Shown in pieces: positions 28,750-37,968 of a DNA stretch of 64,000 nucleotides. Position numbers and translations under genes: made by a program. The stretch is from NCBI GenBank assembly GCA_003584005.1, contig QXHL01000004.1, positions 60,646-124,645 on the forward strand. Direction: 5' to 3'. The notes under the pieces are model-generated. The model saw only the letters and a program-made list of their open reading frames with translations, was not told where the DNA came from and did no database searches. This DNA is from Alicyclobacillaceae bacterium I2511. GTDB lineage: Bacteria; Bacillota; Bacilli; Alicyclobacillales; Alicyclobacillaceae. Position 1 is the first letter of the stretch; each line of letters starts with the position of its first letter.

Positions 28750-31572
28750 ATGGCCAACCGCACCACGCCGTCCCCTGGGAAGGACCGTAACATGGCCTCC
28801 CCGCGACGGCCGCGGAAGGAGCGCAAAACGGGCCATTCGCCACTGCTGCGCATTCTCGGAACCCTGGGTATGGTTGTAGCTGCCGCCCTAGTCACCGGCA
28901 TGGGTGCCGGAGTCGGCTATGCTGCTTCCCTGCTGGAAGGGTTGCCAAGTATTTCGGCGGCCACTTTCACCAACCTCAGCCAGCCCAGTGTCGTTTATGA
29001 CCGAAATGGACAAGTCATCGGCCGTTTCTCGGCTGATGGGGACAGATCGCCCATTCAATCTCTGGCGGACGTTTCCCCCAATCTGGTCCATGCTTTTATT
29101 GCAGCTGAGGATAAAACCTTTTATCAGAACATCGGTATCAATCCTCTAGCCATGATACGAGCTTTCGTCCAAGACGTGACCACACACCATATTGAAAGCG
29201 GTGCGAGTACCATCACCCAACAAACAGTTAAACTCGCCCTCTTTCCGGACCAACAGCGGACCATGAAACGAAAGGTGCAGGAAATCGCGCTCGCTGTGGA
29301 AGTCAATCATTTACTCACTAAAAACGAGGTCATGACAGACTACATGAATTGGGTCTATATGGGGCAAATGGGTGGCGTCCCTGTATATGGAGTGAAAACT
29401 GCTTCAGAACTCCTGTTCCATAAAGATCCGCTAAACTTAAACCTAGCTGAATCTGCATTTTTAGCGTCAATCCCAAACAATCCTTCCCTGTTTTCGCCCT
29501 ACCAGTTCCCACAAAACACCCTGAAACGACAGCGTTTAATCTTATCCCACATGTTTACAAACGGCCTCATTTCGCAGAACAGCTACCAGCAAGCCCTGCA
29601 GGTCAATGTACTGAAGGAGTTGAAACCCCCTTCTCAACCTGTGTTGGCACATCCGTACCTCTGGTACGATGATATTATGCCCCGGGTTGTCGCAGACTTG
29701 GTGCGGTCAGGCCTCTATACCAGCACAAAACAGGCCTCAGACGCCTTGCCTACCGCCGGCTATAAAATATACACCACCATTGATTTAGCAGACCAAACCC
29801 ATGTGGAAACAGTTCTGTCCACCGCCCAACTATTCGGCAACACCAATCAAACCGTCCCTGGTTTGAAAGGACCGGACGGCAAACCCCTAGTGGACTTATA
29901 CGAGGCAGGGGTCACCCTGATTGACAATCAGACGGGTGGAATTTTGGCCATCGGCGGCGGTCGAAACTACCTGCAGGACAGCATTGACCACTCAGATATT
30001 GCCCGTCAACCCGGCTCGGCCATCAAACCCCTGTTTGAGTATGGACCCGGCATAGACACCGGAAAAATAACCGCCGCTACAGGTATCATGGACGGCCCAA
30101 TTGCTTTTTCCACTCCCCAGGGTACTTGGAGTCCACAGGACGACGTCCCCTGGTGGCACGGCATTGTTAGTGCCCGCTACGCTTTGGCCCAGTCCTTGAA
30201 CGTACCCGCCATCCAAGTAGCGGATACAGTAGGATTGCAAACCGGGGCCAGTTATCTGGCAAAAATGGGTATTACGCCCCAGTCCACGACTGTCGGTGGT
30301 CAGCGCACCCTGACCAACAGCGACTTGAATCAACTTGCTACAGCCATTGGGGGAATGAAGTACGGGTTAACGGTACAGCAATTAACCAGCGCTTACACCA
30401 CCTTTCCAAATCAGGGTGTGTGGCGACAATCCTACTTGATTGACAAAATCACAGATCGCAGCGGGGTGACTTTGTACGCGTCCCATCCAAAGGTACAACC
30501 CGTGTTCTCTCCACAGACCGCCTACGTCATGGACAGCATGCTAAGGGATGTTGTAACCCACGGAACCGCCACACTGATTGGGTCCTATTACCCCAACTAT
30601 TACATTTATGGGAAAACGGGGACCACTGATGCCCAACGGGATGGCTGGTTTATCGGATATACACAAAACTACACCATGGGCATCTGGATGGGTTACAACC
30701 ACAATGAACAGATTGCCAGCATACCATACAACTACAAATTCCAAATATGGAATTTGTTAATGAAGCCATTGTTAACAACCCACCCACCTACACAACCGTT
30801 ACCCGAACCCGTGGGCATTGTGCATATGGCCGTGGACACAAAATCCGGGTTGCTACCCACAGCCTTGAGCAAAGCGGCGGGCGCTGTAGGGAGCGAAATT
30901 TTCGTGCGGGGCACAGAACCGACACAGCCCAGTTTGGTGCATGTTCAGGTCCTGTACACCGTTGTAAACGGAAAGCCATACCTAGCCACCACCCTGACGC
31001 CCCCTGGGGAAATTCGCAGTGGTATTTTTTTGAATCCAAAACAGGTTCCCATCAACCTGTCCGGTCCACCGCCGGGAACGGTCACTTTAGACAGCTCTCA
31101 GTATGTACCTACACTCCCAGACCCCCGCGGTGGCACTGTCCTACAGGGACCCACGACAAGCCCCCTTGCCACTTTGCCCGCACCGGGCAACCTGCAAGCC
31201 AGCTTGGCTACAGATGGAATTCAACTACGCTGGGATCCCGTTTCTGGGGCTACACAATACACGGTATGGCGAGCCACTGTGCCGAATGGACCCTACTTGA
31301 ATGTGGGCCGATTGACGACGCAAACTCAATTTGTCGATAGCAACATTCCTACCGGTGTTCAAAACTTGTACTACCAAGTTTATGCCCTGTCCGCTAGCGG
31401 CGTTTCCCCGCCTTCACAGGTGTTACAGGTCCCCTTAACAAGTCCCGGCAGCGGGGACAATCCGCTAGGGAAGGGAACCAGCAATACGCTCAGTAGCAAT
31501 GCCACCAATTCGGTGGTTGGGAACGAGGCTCGTGGTGGACCTGCGTTTGTCAGCGCAGGTCCACCACAGTAA
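28750..31572 (+). CDS. Class A penicillin-binding protein (PBP1A family) with C-terminal fibronectin III domain
   Basis: The 940-residue protein has a basic cytoplasmic N-terminus and one membrane helix (about residues 40-65). The transglycosylase domain follows with EDKTFYQNIGINPLAM and ASTITQQTVKLAL. The transpeptidase domain has all three motifs: SxxK in QPGSAIKPL, SxN in AQSLNVPAI and KTGTT. A fibronectin type III module (about 810-905) and a Ser/Asn/Gly-rich tail end the protein. It polymerises and cross-links peptidoglycan outside the membrane. ATG 28750 follows GAGAGGAG. The last 23 bases overlap the end of the convergent mutS2 gene. Confidence 0.93.
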   Translation: MANRTTPSPGKDRNMASPRRPRKERKTGHSPLLRILGTLGMVVAAALVTGMGAGVGYAASLLEGLPSISAATFTNLSQPSVVYDRNGQVIGRFSADGDRSPIQSLADVSPNLVHAFIAAEDKTFYQNIGINPLAMIRAFVQDVTTHHIESGASTITQQTVKLALFPDQQRTMKRKVQEIALAVEVNHLLTKNEVMTDYMNWVYMGQMGGVPVYGVKTASELLFHKDPLNLNLAESAFLASIPNNPSLFSPYQFPQNTLKRQRLILSHMFTNGLISQNSYQQALQVNVLKELKPPSQPVLAHPYLWYDDIMPRVVADLVRSGLYTSTKQASDALPTAGYKIYTTIDLADQTHVETVLSTAQLFGNTNQTVPGLKGPDGKPLVDLYEAGVTLIDNQTGGILAIGGGRNYLQDSIDHSDIARQPGSAIKPLFEYGPGIDTGKITAATGIMDGPIAFSTPQGTWSPQDDVPWWHGIVSARYALAQSLNVPAIQVADTVGLQTGASYLAKMGITPQSTTVGGQRTLTNSDLNQLATAIGGMKYGLTVQQLTSAYTTFPNQGVWRQSYLIDKITDRSGVTLYASHPKVQPVFSPQTAYVMDSMLRDVVTHGTATLIGSYYPNYYIYGKTGTTDAQRDGWFIGYTQNYTMGIWMGYNHNEQIASIPYNYKFQIWNLLMKPLLTTHPPTQPLPEPVGIVHMAVDTKSGLLPTALSKAAGAVGSEIFVRGTEPTQPSLVHVQVLYTVVNGKPYLATTLTPPGEIRSGIFLNPKQVPINLSGPPPGTVTLDSSQYVPTLPDPRGGTVLQGPTTSPLATLPAPGNLQASLATDGIQLRWDPVSGATQYTVWRATVPNGPYLNVGRLTTQTQFVDSNIPTGVQNLYYQVYALSASGVSPPSQVLQVPLTSPGSGDNPLGKGTSNTLSSNATNSVVGNEARGGPAFVSAGPPQ
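31532..31567. repeat. Perfect 14-bp hairpin in the overlapping ends of the PBP gene and mutS2
   Basis: GTGGTGGACCTGCG at 31532-31545 is exactly mirrored at 31554-31567, with an eight-base loop. It covers the final codons of both convergent genes. It could stop or pause transcripts from both sides or protect 3' ends. No U-run follows on either strand. Confidence 0.85.
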
Positions 31573-33901
31573 CACCATCCCCGCCTTCTCCAGGGCCCCC
31601 GGAGGCCCAGGTGTGCACGTGGGGATGGTGTGCAAAGTAACGACGTAATCCATCCCGCAGGGCACCCGTGCCCTTGCCATGGATGACGGTGACTCGCGTC
31701 AAACCGTTTAGACTGGCTTGGTCTAAGAAATGATCGACGTGTGGAATTGCCTCATCAACTGTGTTCCCGCGGACATCCAATTGTAAGGGTACTGACCGTG
31801 GAATTGGCCGCCGAGTGCCGCCCGGGCTTGCAATTTGCAAACCCGGGGACGACACCAACACCACTCCTTTGACCGACACCTTCATCCGCAGAGGTCCTAG
31901 TTGCACCGTAACTTGACTCCCACTGGGCGAACTTTCTATGACCTCCCCCTGCTGTCCCAAGGACCGTACCAAAACCGTGGATCCCACGGTAATCTCCCCT
32001 TTGCACAAGTGTTTTACAGGGCCCGAGTTTGAGCTAGATGGCCCCGGAGCGGCGTTTTCCAAAGCCTTCCGTAGGGCCACTAATTCGTGGTCTTTACCTT
32101 GTCCTTCTGCCTGTTTACGGCGTAATTCAGAAATAATTCGTTCCGCTTCGGTGCGGGCGTGCTCCACAATCTCGCGGGCCTGCACAGTGGCCCGCGCCTG
32201 AATTTGTTGACTTGTTTGCGCAAGTTCCGCCCGCTGCTGCGTAATTTCTCGAAGTACTTGCTCCGCCTGCTCCAAATCCTGGTGAGCTTTGTCTCGTGAA
32301 ATCTCGGCATCTCGACGAGCCGCCTCAATGTCGGCAATCAACTGTTCCACATGGATATCATCTTCCTGCAGCAATCCGTTCGCCTGCTCCACAATCACCT
32401 CAGGCATCCCTAGACGACGGGCTATGGCTAAAGCGTTAGAACGTCCCGGGATGCCAATGCGCATCCGATAGGTTGGACGCAAAGTTTGCACATCAAATTC
32501 TACACTGGCATTCACCACCGCCGGTTCGTTAAAAGCAAATGCTTTTAACTCCGCATAGTGGGTGGTGGCCACAACACGAGTCCCCCCTTCTTTCAAGTGC
32601 TGCAAAATTGCAATGGATAAAGCAGCCCCCTCGGCTGGATCCGTTCCCGCCCCCAACTCATCCAGCAATACCAAACTGTTGCCTGTCACATCTGCCAACA
32701 TGCGGACAATGTTGCGAAGATGTGATGAAAATGTGGATAAACTTTGTTCAATACTTTGTTCATCTCCAATATCGGCAAAAACGTGGTCACACCACCCTAC
32801 TTCACTGGACTCTTCAGTTGTCAAGAAACACCCTGCCATAGCCAGTAGTGTGAGCAATCCCACTGTTTTCAGGGCGACCGTCTTACCGCCAGTATTGGGT
32901 CCCGTAATAACCACCATCTGCTGTTGTGAACGCAAGTCCAAGTCCATGGGTACGGCTTGTGCGTATGCCAACAGTGGGTGTCGGGCCCGCTGTAATGCCC
33001 AAGTCCCATCCCGTGTAATGCGAGGTTGCGTACACCTGTTTTTTTTCGCGTAGACCGCTTTTGCAAACCATGCATCCAAGTGTGCAAGTGCCGAAACATT
33101 CTGGTGCAATCCATCGGCTCCGGCTGCAACCTGACCTGACAAGGCAAGTAACACGCGCTCCACCTCGCGGTTCTCCAATTCTGTCAACATTCGCACCTCA
33201 GCAGCCAACTGTGTCACACTGTGGGGTTCAATGAATACGGTGGCCCCAGATGCGGATACGTCATGGATGATACCGGGAATCATGTGTTTATACTCCGCTT
33301 TAACAGCCAAGCACAGGCTATCACCCCGTAGCGCAATAATCGATTCCTGCAAGTACCGTTGCTGCGTCCGCAGCGCCTGTTCCAACTGTTGTCGGGCCCG
33401 CTGTTCAAGGGTACGTTTTTGACTGCGGATTCGCCTCAGTTCAGGGCTTGCCTGGTCCAATACCGTTCCATCCTCACCAATGCACTTCCGTATTTCCTGC
33501 TCCACACGCAAGGCATCCACCATATTGGTGACGGTTTCCGTTAGCTTAGGAAAGGCGGTGGACAGTTCCTCCCCGGTAAGCGACTGGCGCACCCGTCGAG
33601 AACCTTGAATAAAATTAACTAAACGATTAAATGCCAAGGGATCTAGTACTCCGCCCACCTGCGCCTTATTCAGCAACGGGCGAACGTCGGAAATACCCCC
33701 AAAAGGCAATGGTCCCAGACGGTACAAATAACGTAACGCCTCATCCACCACACTCAACTCGTCCTCTGCCGCTTTAGGGTTCGCCAAGGGCAACATTTGG
33801 TCCAACCGCTCCCTCCCCAGTGGCGACAGCGCCTCGGCCTGAATTTGCCGACGGACTTTGTCAAACTCAAGTACCTCTAAAGTACGTTCATCCATGGACA
33901 A
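31550..33901 (-). CDS. mutS2: Endonuclease MutS2
   Basis: The 783-residue protein has the MutS-like core and ATPase domain with Walker A GPNTGGKTVALKT near residue 335 and Walker B with LLDELGAGTDPAEGAAL near residue 412. A long coiled coil (about 515-640) and a C-terminal Smr nuclease domain with LDVRG near residue 710 and HGKGTGALRDG near residue 745 follow. MutS2 proteins act on recombination intermediates and, in B. subtilis, on collided ribosomes. The start is TTG 33901 or ATG 33895, both after AAAGGAG. The gene order with cvpA, zapA and pheTS is typical of Bacilli. Confidence 0.95.
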   Translation of the reverse strand: MSMDERTLEVLEFDKVRRQIQAEALSPLGRERLDQMLPLANPKAAEDELSVVDEALRYLYRLGPLPFGGISDVRPLLNKAQVGGVLDPLAFNRLVNFIQGSRRVRQSLTGEELSTAFPKLTETVTNMVDALRVEQEIRKCIGEDGTVLDQASPELRRIRSQKRTLEQRARQQLEQALRTQQRYLQESIIALRGDSLCLAVKAEYKHMIPGIIHDVSASGATVFIEPHSVTQLAAEVRMLTELENREVERVLLALSGQVAAGADGLHQNVSALAHLDAWFAKAVYAKKNRCTQPRITRDGTWALQRARHPLLAYAQAVPMDLDLRSQQQMVVITGPNTGGKTVALKTVGLLTLLAMAGCFLTTEESSEVGWCDHVFADIGDEQSIEQSLSTFSSHLRNIVRMLADVTGNSLVLLDELGAGTDPAEGAALSIAILQHLKEGGTRVVATTHYAELKAFAFNEPAVVNASVEFDVQTLRPTYRMRIGIPGRSNALAIARRLGMPEVIVEQANGLLQEDDIHVEQLIADIEAARRDAEISRDKAHQDLEQAEQVLREITQQRAELAQTSQQIQARATVQAREIVEHARTEAERIISELRRKQAEGQGKDHELVALRKALENAAPGPSSSNSGPVKHLCKGEITVGSTVLVRSLGQQGEVIESSPSGSQVTVQLGPLRMKVSVKGVVLVSSPGLQIASPGGTRRPIPRSVPLQLDVRGNTVDEAIPHVDHFLDQASLNGLTRVTVIHGKGTGALRDGLRRYFAHHPHVHTWASGGPGEGGDGVTVVDLR

Positions 33902-33922
33902 GTTTGCTCCTTTAGCAAAAAA

Positions 33923-33944
33923 GTGCCGCTTTTAAACGGCAAAA
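33923..33944 (-). terminator. Weak hairpin with T-run in the mutS2 leader
   Basis: TGCCG and CGGCA form a five-pair stem on the minus strand with an AT-rich loop, followed by CTTTTTT, just before the mutS2 ribosome site. It may attenuate mutS2 transcription. The stem is short, so confidence is low. Confidence 0.3.
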
Positions 33945-34007
33945 TACTTACATAGCAAAGCCTACCCCAGGAAACCCTAATTTCATCACGATGGAAGGAG
34001 GCGCAGT

Positions 34008-34370
34008 ATGAACGTCATCGGAACCATTGTCCGCTTCGTTGTATCTGCGTTAGTATTGATGTTTATTGGGTTCCTGGTGCCCGGTTTTAGTATTGTAAAC
34101 TTTTGGAATGCGCTATTGGCTGCAGTGGTCATTGCACTCTTGGGGTGGGCCATCGAAGCCATGTTTGGGCGCCACATTTCCCCCTATGGGAGAGGCATCG
34201 TGGGTTTCATTTCCGGTGCAGTCGTTCTGTACATTGCACAATTGTTTGTTCCAGGCATGCGAGTCACCGTACTGGGCGCGTTGCTTGCATCACTCATCAT
34301 TGGGATTATTGACCTGTTTGTCCCCACTGAGATGCGCCGTAGCCAAAGCCGTAGCCGTATCAATACGTAA
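34008..34370 (+). CDS. Phage holin family 4-like membrane protein (YvlD-like)
   Basis: The 120-residue hydrophobic protein has four predicted membrane helices. The pattern FVVSALVLMFIGFLVPGFSI near the N-terminus and GAVVLYIAQLFVPGMRV in the middle fits the Phage_holin_4_2 (YvlD) family. Despite the name, chromosomal members are not known lysis proteins and their role is unclear. ATG 34008 follows GGAAGGAGG. A strong terminator follows directly, so it is a single-gene unit between mutS2 and cvpA. Confidence 0.8.
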   Translation: MNVIGTIVRFVVSALVLMFIGFLVPGFSIVNFWNALLAAVVIALLGWAIEAMFGRHISPYGRGIVGFISGAVVLYIAQLFVPGMRVTVLGALLASLIIGIIDLFVPTEMRRSQSRSRINT

Positions 34371-34375
34371 CCACT

Positions 34376-34417
34376 CTTGGGGGAGGCGGTTCCATTCGCC
34401 TCCCCCAAGTTTAATTT
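34376..34417 (+). terminator. Strong Rho-independent terminator after the holin-like gene
   Basis: CTTGGGGGAGGCG at 34376-34388 pairs perfectly with 34397-34409 (13 pairs, eight-base loop), followed by TTTAATTT. It begins six bases after the stop codon. Confidence 0.9.
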
Positions 34418-34449
34418 AAATTTCAAGGAGTAACCCCACACACTTTTGA

Positions 34450-34986
34450 TCAAACCTGAAATGGTGTGTGCACACGCCAAGCCAACACCTGTTTGTCCAT
34501 CCACCCCACCACCACGGATTGGTTCAACTGGTGTTGCAACCAAGGACTTGGCAAATATGGAATCAGCAAAGTGGCCACATAAACCAACCCGATGGTTAAC
34601 AGTGCACCCATGACAAAACCAGCCAGCCTGTTGACCAACGACAACACAGGGAGCCGAAATAAAGATTCTAAAAAACCACCCATGTAGCGGATAAACAGAA
34701 ATACCACGGTAAAAACTATTGCAAAAGAAATCGCTCCCGACAAGTTGCCAAACAAAGCACTCACCCACTGGAGTTGGCTGGAATGGACGTATCCATGGGG
34801 GTTCAAGTGAAACAACTGAAGCACCTTGGCAACTTGGGGTGTCCCATAGGGCCGCGCCCACAATGCCAAAACATACGCGACAAGCGCACCAAACAGCCGC
34901 ACAACCTGACGGATAAGACCGCTTTGGAAACCGTCGTGCGCACCCAGCGCTACAATGACAACAATAATCCAGTCCAGTAGATTCAG
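34450..34986 (-). CDS. cvpA: CvpA family membrane protein
   Basis: The protein has about four membrane helices and the N-terminal LNLLDWIIVVIVALGAHDGF segment, plus GLIRQVVRLFGALVAY, typical of CvpA/YshB proteins. The CvpA family was first linked to colicin V production; its role in Bacilli is unresolved. The frame is open up to an ATG at 35070, but that start would overlap zapA. I favour a CTG at 34986: AAGGGGG lies ten bases upstream and the protein then starts MNLLDW like its relatives. The start is uncertain. It is followed by mutS2 after the holin-like gene. Confidence 0.8.
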   Translation of the reverse strand: MNLLDWIIVVIVALGAHDGFQSGLIRQVVRLFGALVAYVLALWARPYGTPQVAKVLQLFHLNPHGYVHSSQLQWVSALFGNLSGAISFAIVFTVVFLFIRYMGGFLESLFRLPVLSLVNRLAGFVMGALLTIGLVYVATLLIPYLPSPWLQHQLNQSVVVGWMDKQVLAWRVHTPFQV

Positions 34987-35044
34987 TGCCTGTTCACCCC
35001 CCTTTGCAATTGAGTTGCCACTACACCCTTGTGCCAATTTCCAT

Positions 35045-35419
35045 CTAAGGAGATGTTCTTGTCTGCTCATCCAATAAGTTTACCAAGTCCTCATACTGTG
35101 CCTGCAAGGAATCCAACTGTCGCTGTAATTCATCACTGCGGCGCTGCGTCTCATCGTAGCGAGCCTGTGTTTGATCCTGCCGACTTTGCAGCAAATCGTA
35201 CTGGCTCTGCAGTTGCTCCAGGTTGTCTGCCAGGTTGAGTGCCGCAAGAACCGCCACCTGCCGTTCATCAAGACGCACGTGGGCGGAAGCAATGCCGTTC
35301 ATCAGCTCGTCAACCCGCTGCGCAGCCTTGCGCATGTGAACCTCGGACGCATCGCCCCGCAACGTGTACTCTGTGTTGTGTATGAGTACCCGCACGCGAT
35401 TGTGGGTTGACTGATCCAT
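35045..35419 (-). CDS. zapA: Cell division protein ZapA
   Basis: ZapA binds FtsZ and stabilises the division ring. The 124-residue protein has the N-terminal VRVLIHNTEYTLRGDASEVH region and a long C-terminal coiled coil rich in Gln and Leu (about residues 60-118). ATG 35419 is used because AAGGAGG lies 11 bases upstream. A codon three positions earlier would be too close. It lies between pheT and cvpA, the usual Bacilli context, probably co-transcribed with cvpA. Confidence 0.9.
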   Translation of the reverse strand: MDQSTHNRVRVLIHNTEYTLRGDASEVHMRKAAQRVDELMNGIASAHVRLDERQVAVLAALNLADNLEQLQSQYDLLQSRQDQTQARYDETQRRSDELQRQLDSLQAQYEDLVNLLDEQTRTSP

Positions 35420-35465
35420 ACCGCACAAATCCTCCTTGTGATACTTTGGAGAAATTCGTCTTCAA

Positions 35466-37919
35466 TTACAAAATTCCTGCCTCGTCTCGCCGTAGTTTTG
35501 CCCCAAATTGTGCGTCCCAAACGCGCAGAATGGTCTGTTCTACCACAGCCACCTCTTCCTCCCGCAGTGTGCGCTCAGAATGTCGAAAGGTTAACGCAAA
35601 AGCAAGGCTCTTATAACGTTCGGGAATTCCTCGTCCACTGTATTCGTCAAACACTTGGCAAGCGGATAATATCCCCACATCCACTGTCGCTGAAAACGCC
35701 ATCTGTACCATTGCAGCCGCCGGTACAGAGCGTTCCACGACCACGGCCAAGTCTCGCAACATCGCAGGATAGCGGGGCAAGGGACCCACTCGCCACCCCT
35801 CTGCCAACGTCTCCATCACCACATCCAAGCGAAATTCTGCATAGAGGCCCCCATCAAGGCCCAACCCTTTGCATGTTTCCGGATGCACTTCACCAAAGGT
35901 TCCCAACATCTTGTCCCGCCAAACCACTTGGGCACTGCGCCCTGGGTGGTACCAAGGTGCAGCGGTTGTTTGAAACTTTACTTCTGACAACAACCCCAAG
36001 GCTTCCAGCCACACTTCTACAACCCCCTTCACATCGTAGTAATCGTAGCGCCTAGATGGTTGTCCAAAGCTCGCTTGGCGTTCACCGAACCACAAACCTG
36101 CCCACTGGGGGATCTCTTTAGGCGGTTGGGTTAAGGGTAAAGTCTCGGGCCAGTAAACGCTGGCCAATTCAAAAACACCCCCACCAATCACTCCGTGCGT
36201 CCGATTATATACAGCCACCTCTGCCAAACTGGGCAACAAATGTGTCCGAAGTACTGACCTTTCCACCGACAGAGGCCTCAGCAGTGGCACCGCATTGTGC
36301 AGAGCAGATTCGTTTGGAAGGCGGAGTGCCGAGAGAATGTGCGGCTGTGTGAAGGCATATGTCACAACTTCTATCAACCCTGCACCTACCAAAATTCCCT
36401 TTGTCTCTTGGCGCAGTTGCTGTACAGGTGTGCGTACACCCGTGGTCGTCGGACCAATAGGTAGAGTGGAATTCACAGCCTCGTACCCGTATAGACGGGC
36501 GACTTCTTCAGCCAAATCTGCTGCCAATTCTACATCGGGTCGTCGTGTGGGTACCCTAACTTGCCACAAGTCATCTTCCCTTGGGGAAACCTCAAAATCA
36601 AGGCGCCGAAACACATCAGCCATGGCCTGCGCGGGGATGTCGGTACCCAACAGCCGATTACAGGCAGACGGTTGAAATTCTAGGGTCAATTTTTCCGCGT
36701 CTTTATTTCCCGATGTCCCGGCAAGCGCTAGCTCACCTACACAGTGGGCCCCAAACAATTGCTGAAATAACTGCGCTGCACGTAGCATCGCCCCCCGCAC
36801 AGCCGCAGAATCTATCCCTTTCTCAAAGCGTTGCTGTGCTTCGGAATGCAATCCCAACCGTTGCCCGGTGCGGCGCACAGTGGTAGCATCAAACACGGCA
36901 GACTCTAGCACCACACGATGGGTGGTTGAGCTAATCTCTGAGTTTTCGCCCCCCATTATTCCAGCAATCCCAATCAAGCGGTCTACATCTGCAATTACGA
37001 TTGAATCTGCTCCAAGTTCCCGTGACACCCCATCCAAGGTAACCAGTGTTTCCCCCATATTCGCTTGGCGAACCACAATGGTGTGTTGATGTACTTTATC
37101 CAAATCAAAGGCATGTAAAGGCTGACCCCACTCAAGCATCACATAGTTGGTGACATCCACCACCCGGTTAATGGGGCGAATCCCCATTGTTAACAGTCTC
37201 ATCTGCATCCACAGCGGGGCAACCCCGGCCACAAGGTCTGTGAATACCTGTGCCACATAGCGTGTACAACGTTCAGTTTGCAGGCGAATTTGCACCGGGG
37301 ATGTGCCCTGTCCCGTCTGCTCTGGAGGGTTGGGCCAACAAACCGGGAGATTAAAGATGGCCGCCACTTCATAGGCAACACCTCGTATGGACAGACAGTC
37401 ACTGCGATTGGGTGTCAAATCCAAGTCCAAGATCCAGTCATCCAGATGAAGCAATTGAACCACGTCTGTACCCACCGCCACATCGTCCGGTAGAATATAG
37501 AGGCCCTCTGTAAGTTCTTTTGGCAGTAGACGACTTTCTAAGCCAATTTCTTGCGCAGAGCAGAGCATGCCAGAAGACTCCACACCGCGCAAGTTGGCCT
37601 GGCTGATTTGTCCTCCTGGCAGCACCGCACCCACTAATGCCGTCGGTATCTTTTGTCCCACGGCCACATTTGCTGCCCCGCAGACAATCTGTAAGGGGTT
37701 CGGTTTTCCAACATTAACGGTACACACGTGTAACTTATCTGCATTTGGGTGAGCCGCAACCGTCAATACCTCACCTACCACCAATTGACACACTCCACTG
37801 GTACGCGGCCACACTCCGTCCACCGCAATTCCTGCTTGTGTCAAGCGCTCTGCCAATTCATAGGGTGTCACATGTTGAATGTCAACAAACTCGCACAACC
37901 ACTGGTAAGAAATTTCCAT
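35466..37919 (-). CDS. pheT: Phenylalanyl-tRNA synthetase beta subunit
   Basis: The 817-residue subunit starts with MEISYQWLCEFV. It carries the tRNA-binding (EMAP-like) domain at about 40-150 (GEVLTVAAHPNADKLHVC), the B3/B4 editing region, the B5 domain (about 400-480), the catalytic-like core, and the C-terminal anticodon-binding FDX-ACB domain ending in RHSERTLREEEV. It forms an alpha2-beta2 enzyme with PheS. ATG 37919 follows AAAGGAGA. It begins 50 bases after the pheS stop and shares its T-box control. Confidence 0.96.
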   Translation of the reverse strand: MEISYQWLCEFVDIQHVTPYELAERLTQAGIAVDGVWPRTSGVCQLVVGEVLTVAAHPNADKLHVCTVNVGKPNPLQIVCGAANVAVGQKIPTALVGAVLPGGQISQANLRGVESSGMLCSAQEIGLESRLLPKELTEGLYILPDDVAVGTDVVQLLHLDDWILDLDLTPNRSDCLSIRGVAYEVAAIFNLPVCWPNPPEQTGQGTSPVQIRLQTERCTRYVAQVFTDLVAGVAPLWMQMRLLTMGIRPINRVVDVTNYVMLEWGQPLHAFDLDKVHQHTIVVRQANMGETLVTLDGVSRELGADSIVIADVDRLIGIAGIMGGENSEISSTTHRVVLESAVFDATTVRRTGQRLGLHSEAQQRFEKGIDSAAVRGAMLRAAQLFQQLFGAHCVGELALAGTSGNKDAEKLTLEFQPSACNRLLGTDIPAQAMADVFRRLDFEVSPREDDLWQVRVPTRRPDVELAADLAEEVARLYGYEAVNSTLPIGPTTTGVRTPVQQLRQETKGILVGAGLIEVVTYAFTQPHILSALRLPNESALHNAVPLLRPLSVERSVLRTHLLPSLAEVAVYNRTHGVIGGGVFELASVYWPETLPLTQPPKEIPQWAGLWFGERQASFGQPSRRYDYYDVKGVVEVWLEALGLLSEVKFQTTAAPWYHPGRSAQVVWRDKMLGTFGEVHPETCKGLGLDGGLYAEFRLDVVMETLAEGWRVGPLPRYPAMLRDLAVVVERSVPAAAMVQMAFSATVDVGILSACQVFDEYSGRGIPERYKSLAFALTFRHSERTLREEEVAVVEQTILRVWDAQFGAKLRRDEAGIL

Positions 37920-37968
37920 CCAGGCAACCGTCTCCTTTCCACACCGTTGCATTGATTAAAAATGGGGT

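Noticed and set aside
34184..34861. 225-codon frame on the minus strand
   Set aside because: It overlaps cvpA in another frame and is antisense to the holin-like gene and its terminator. The product has no recognisable features.
35438..36055. 205-codon frame on the plus strand
   Set aside because: It is antisense to pheT, and its Pro/Ser/His-rich composition is typical of shadow frames.
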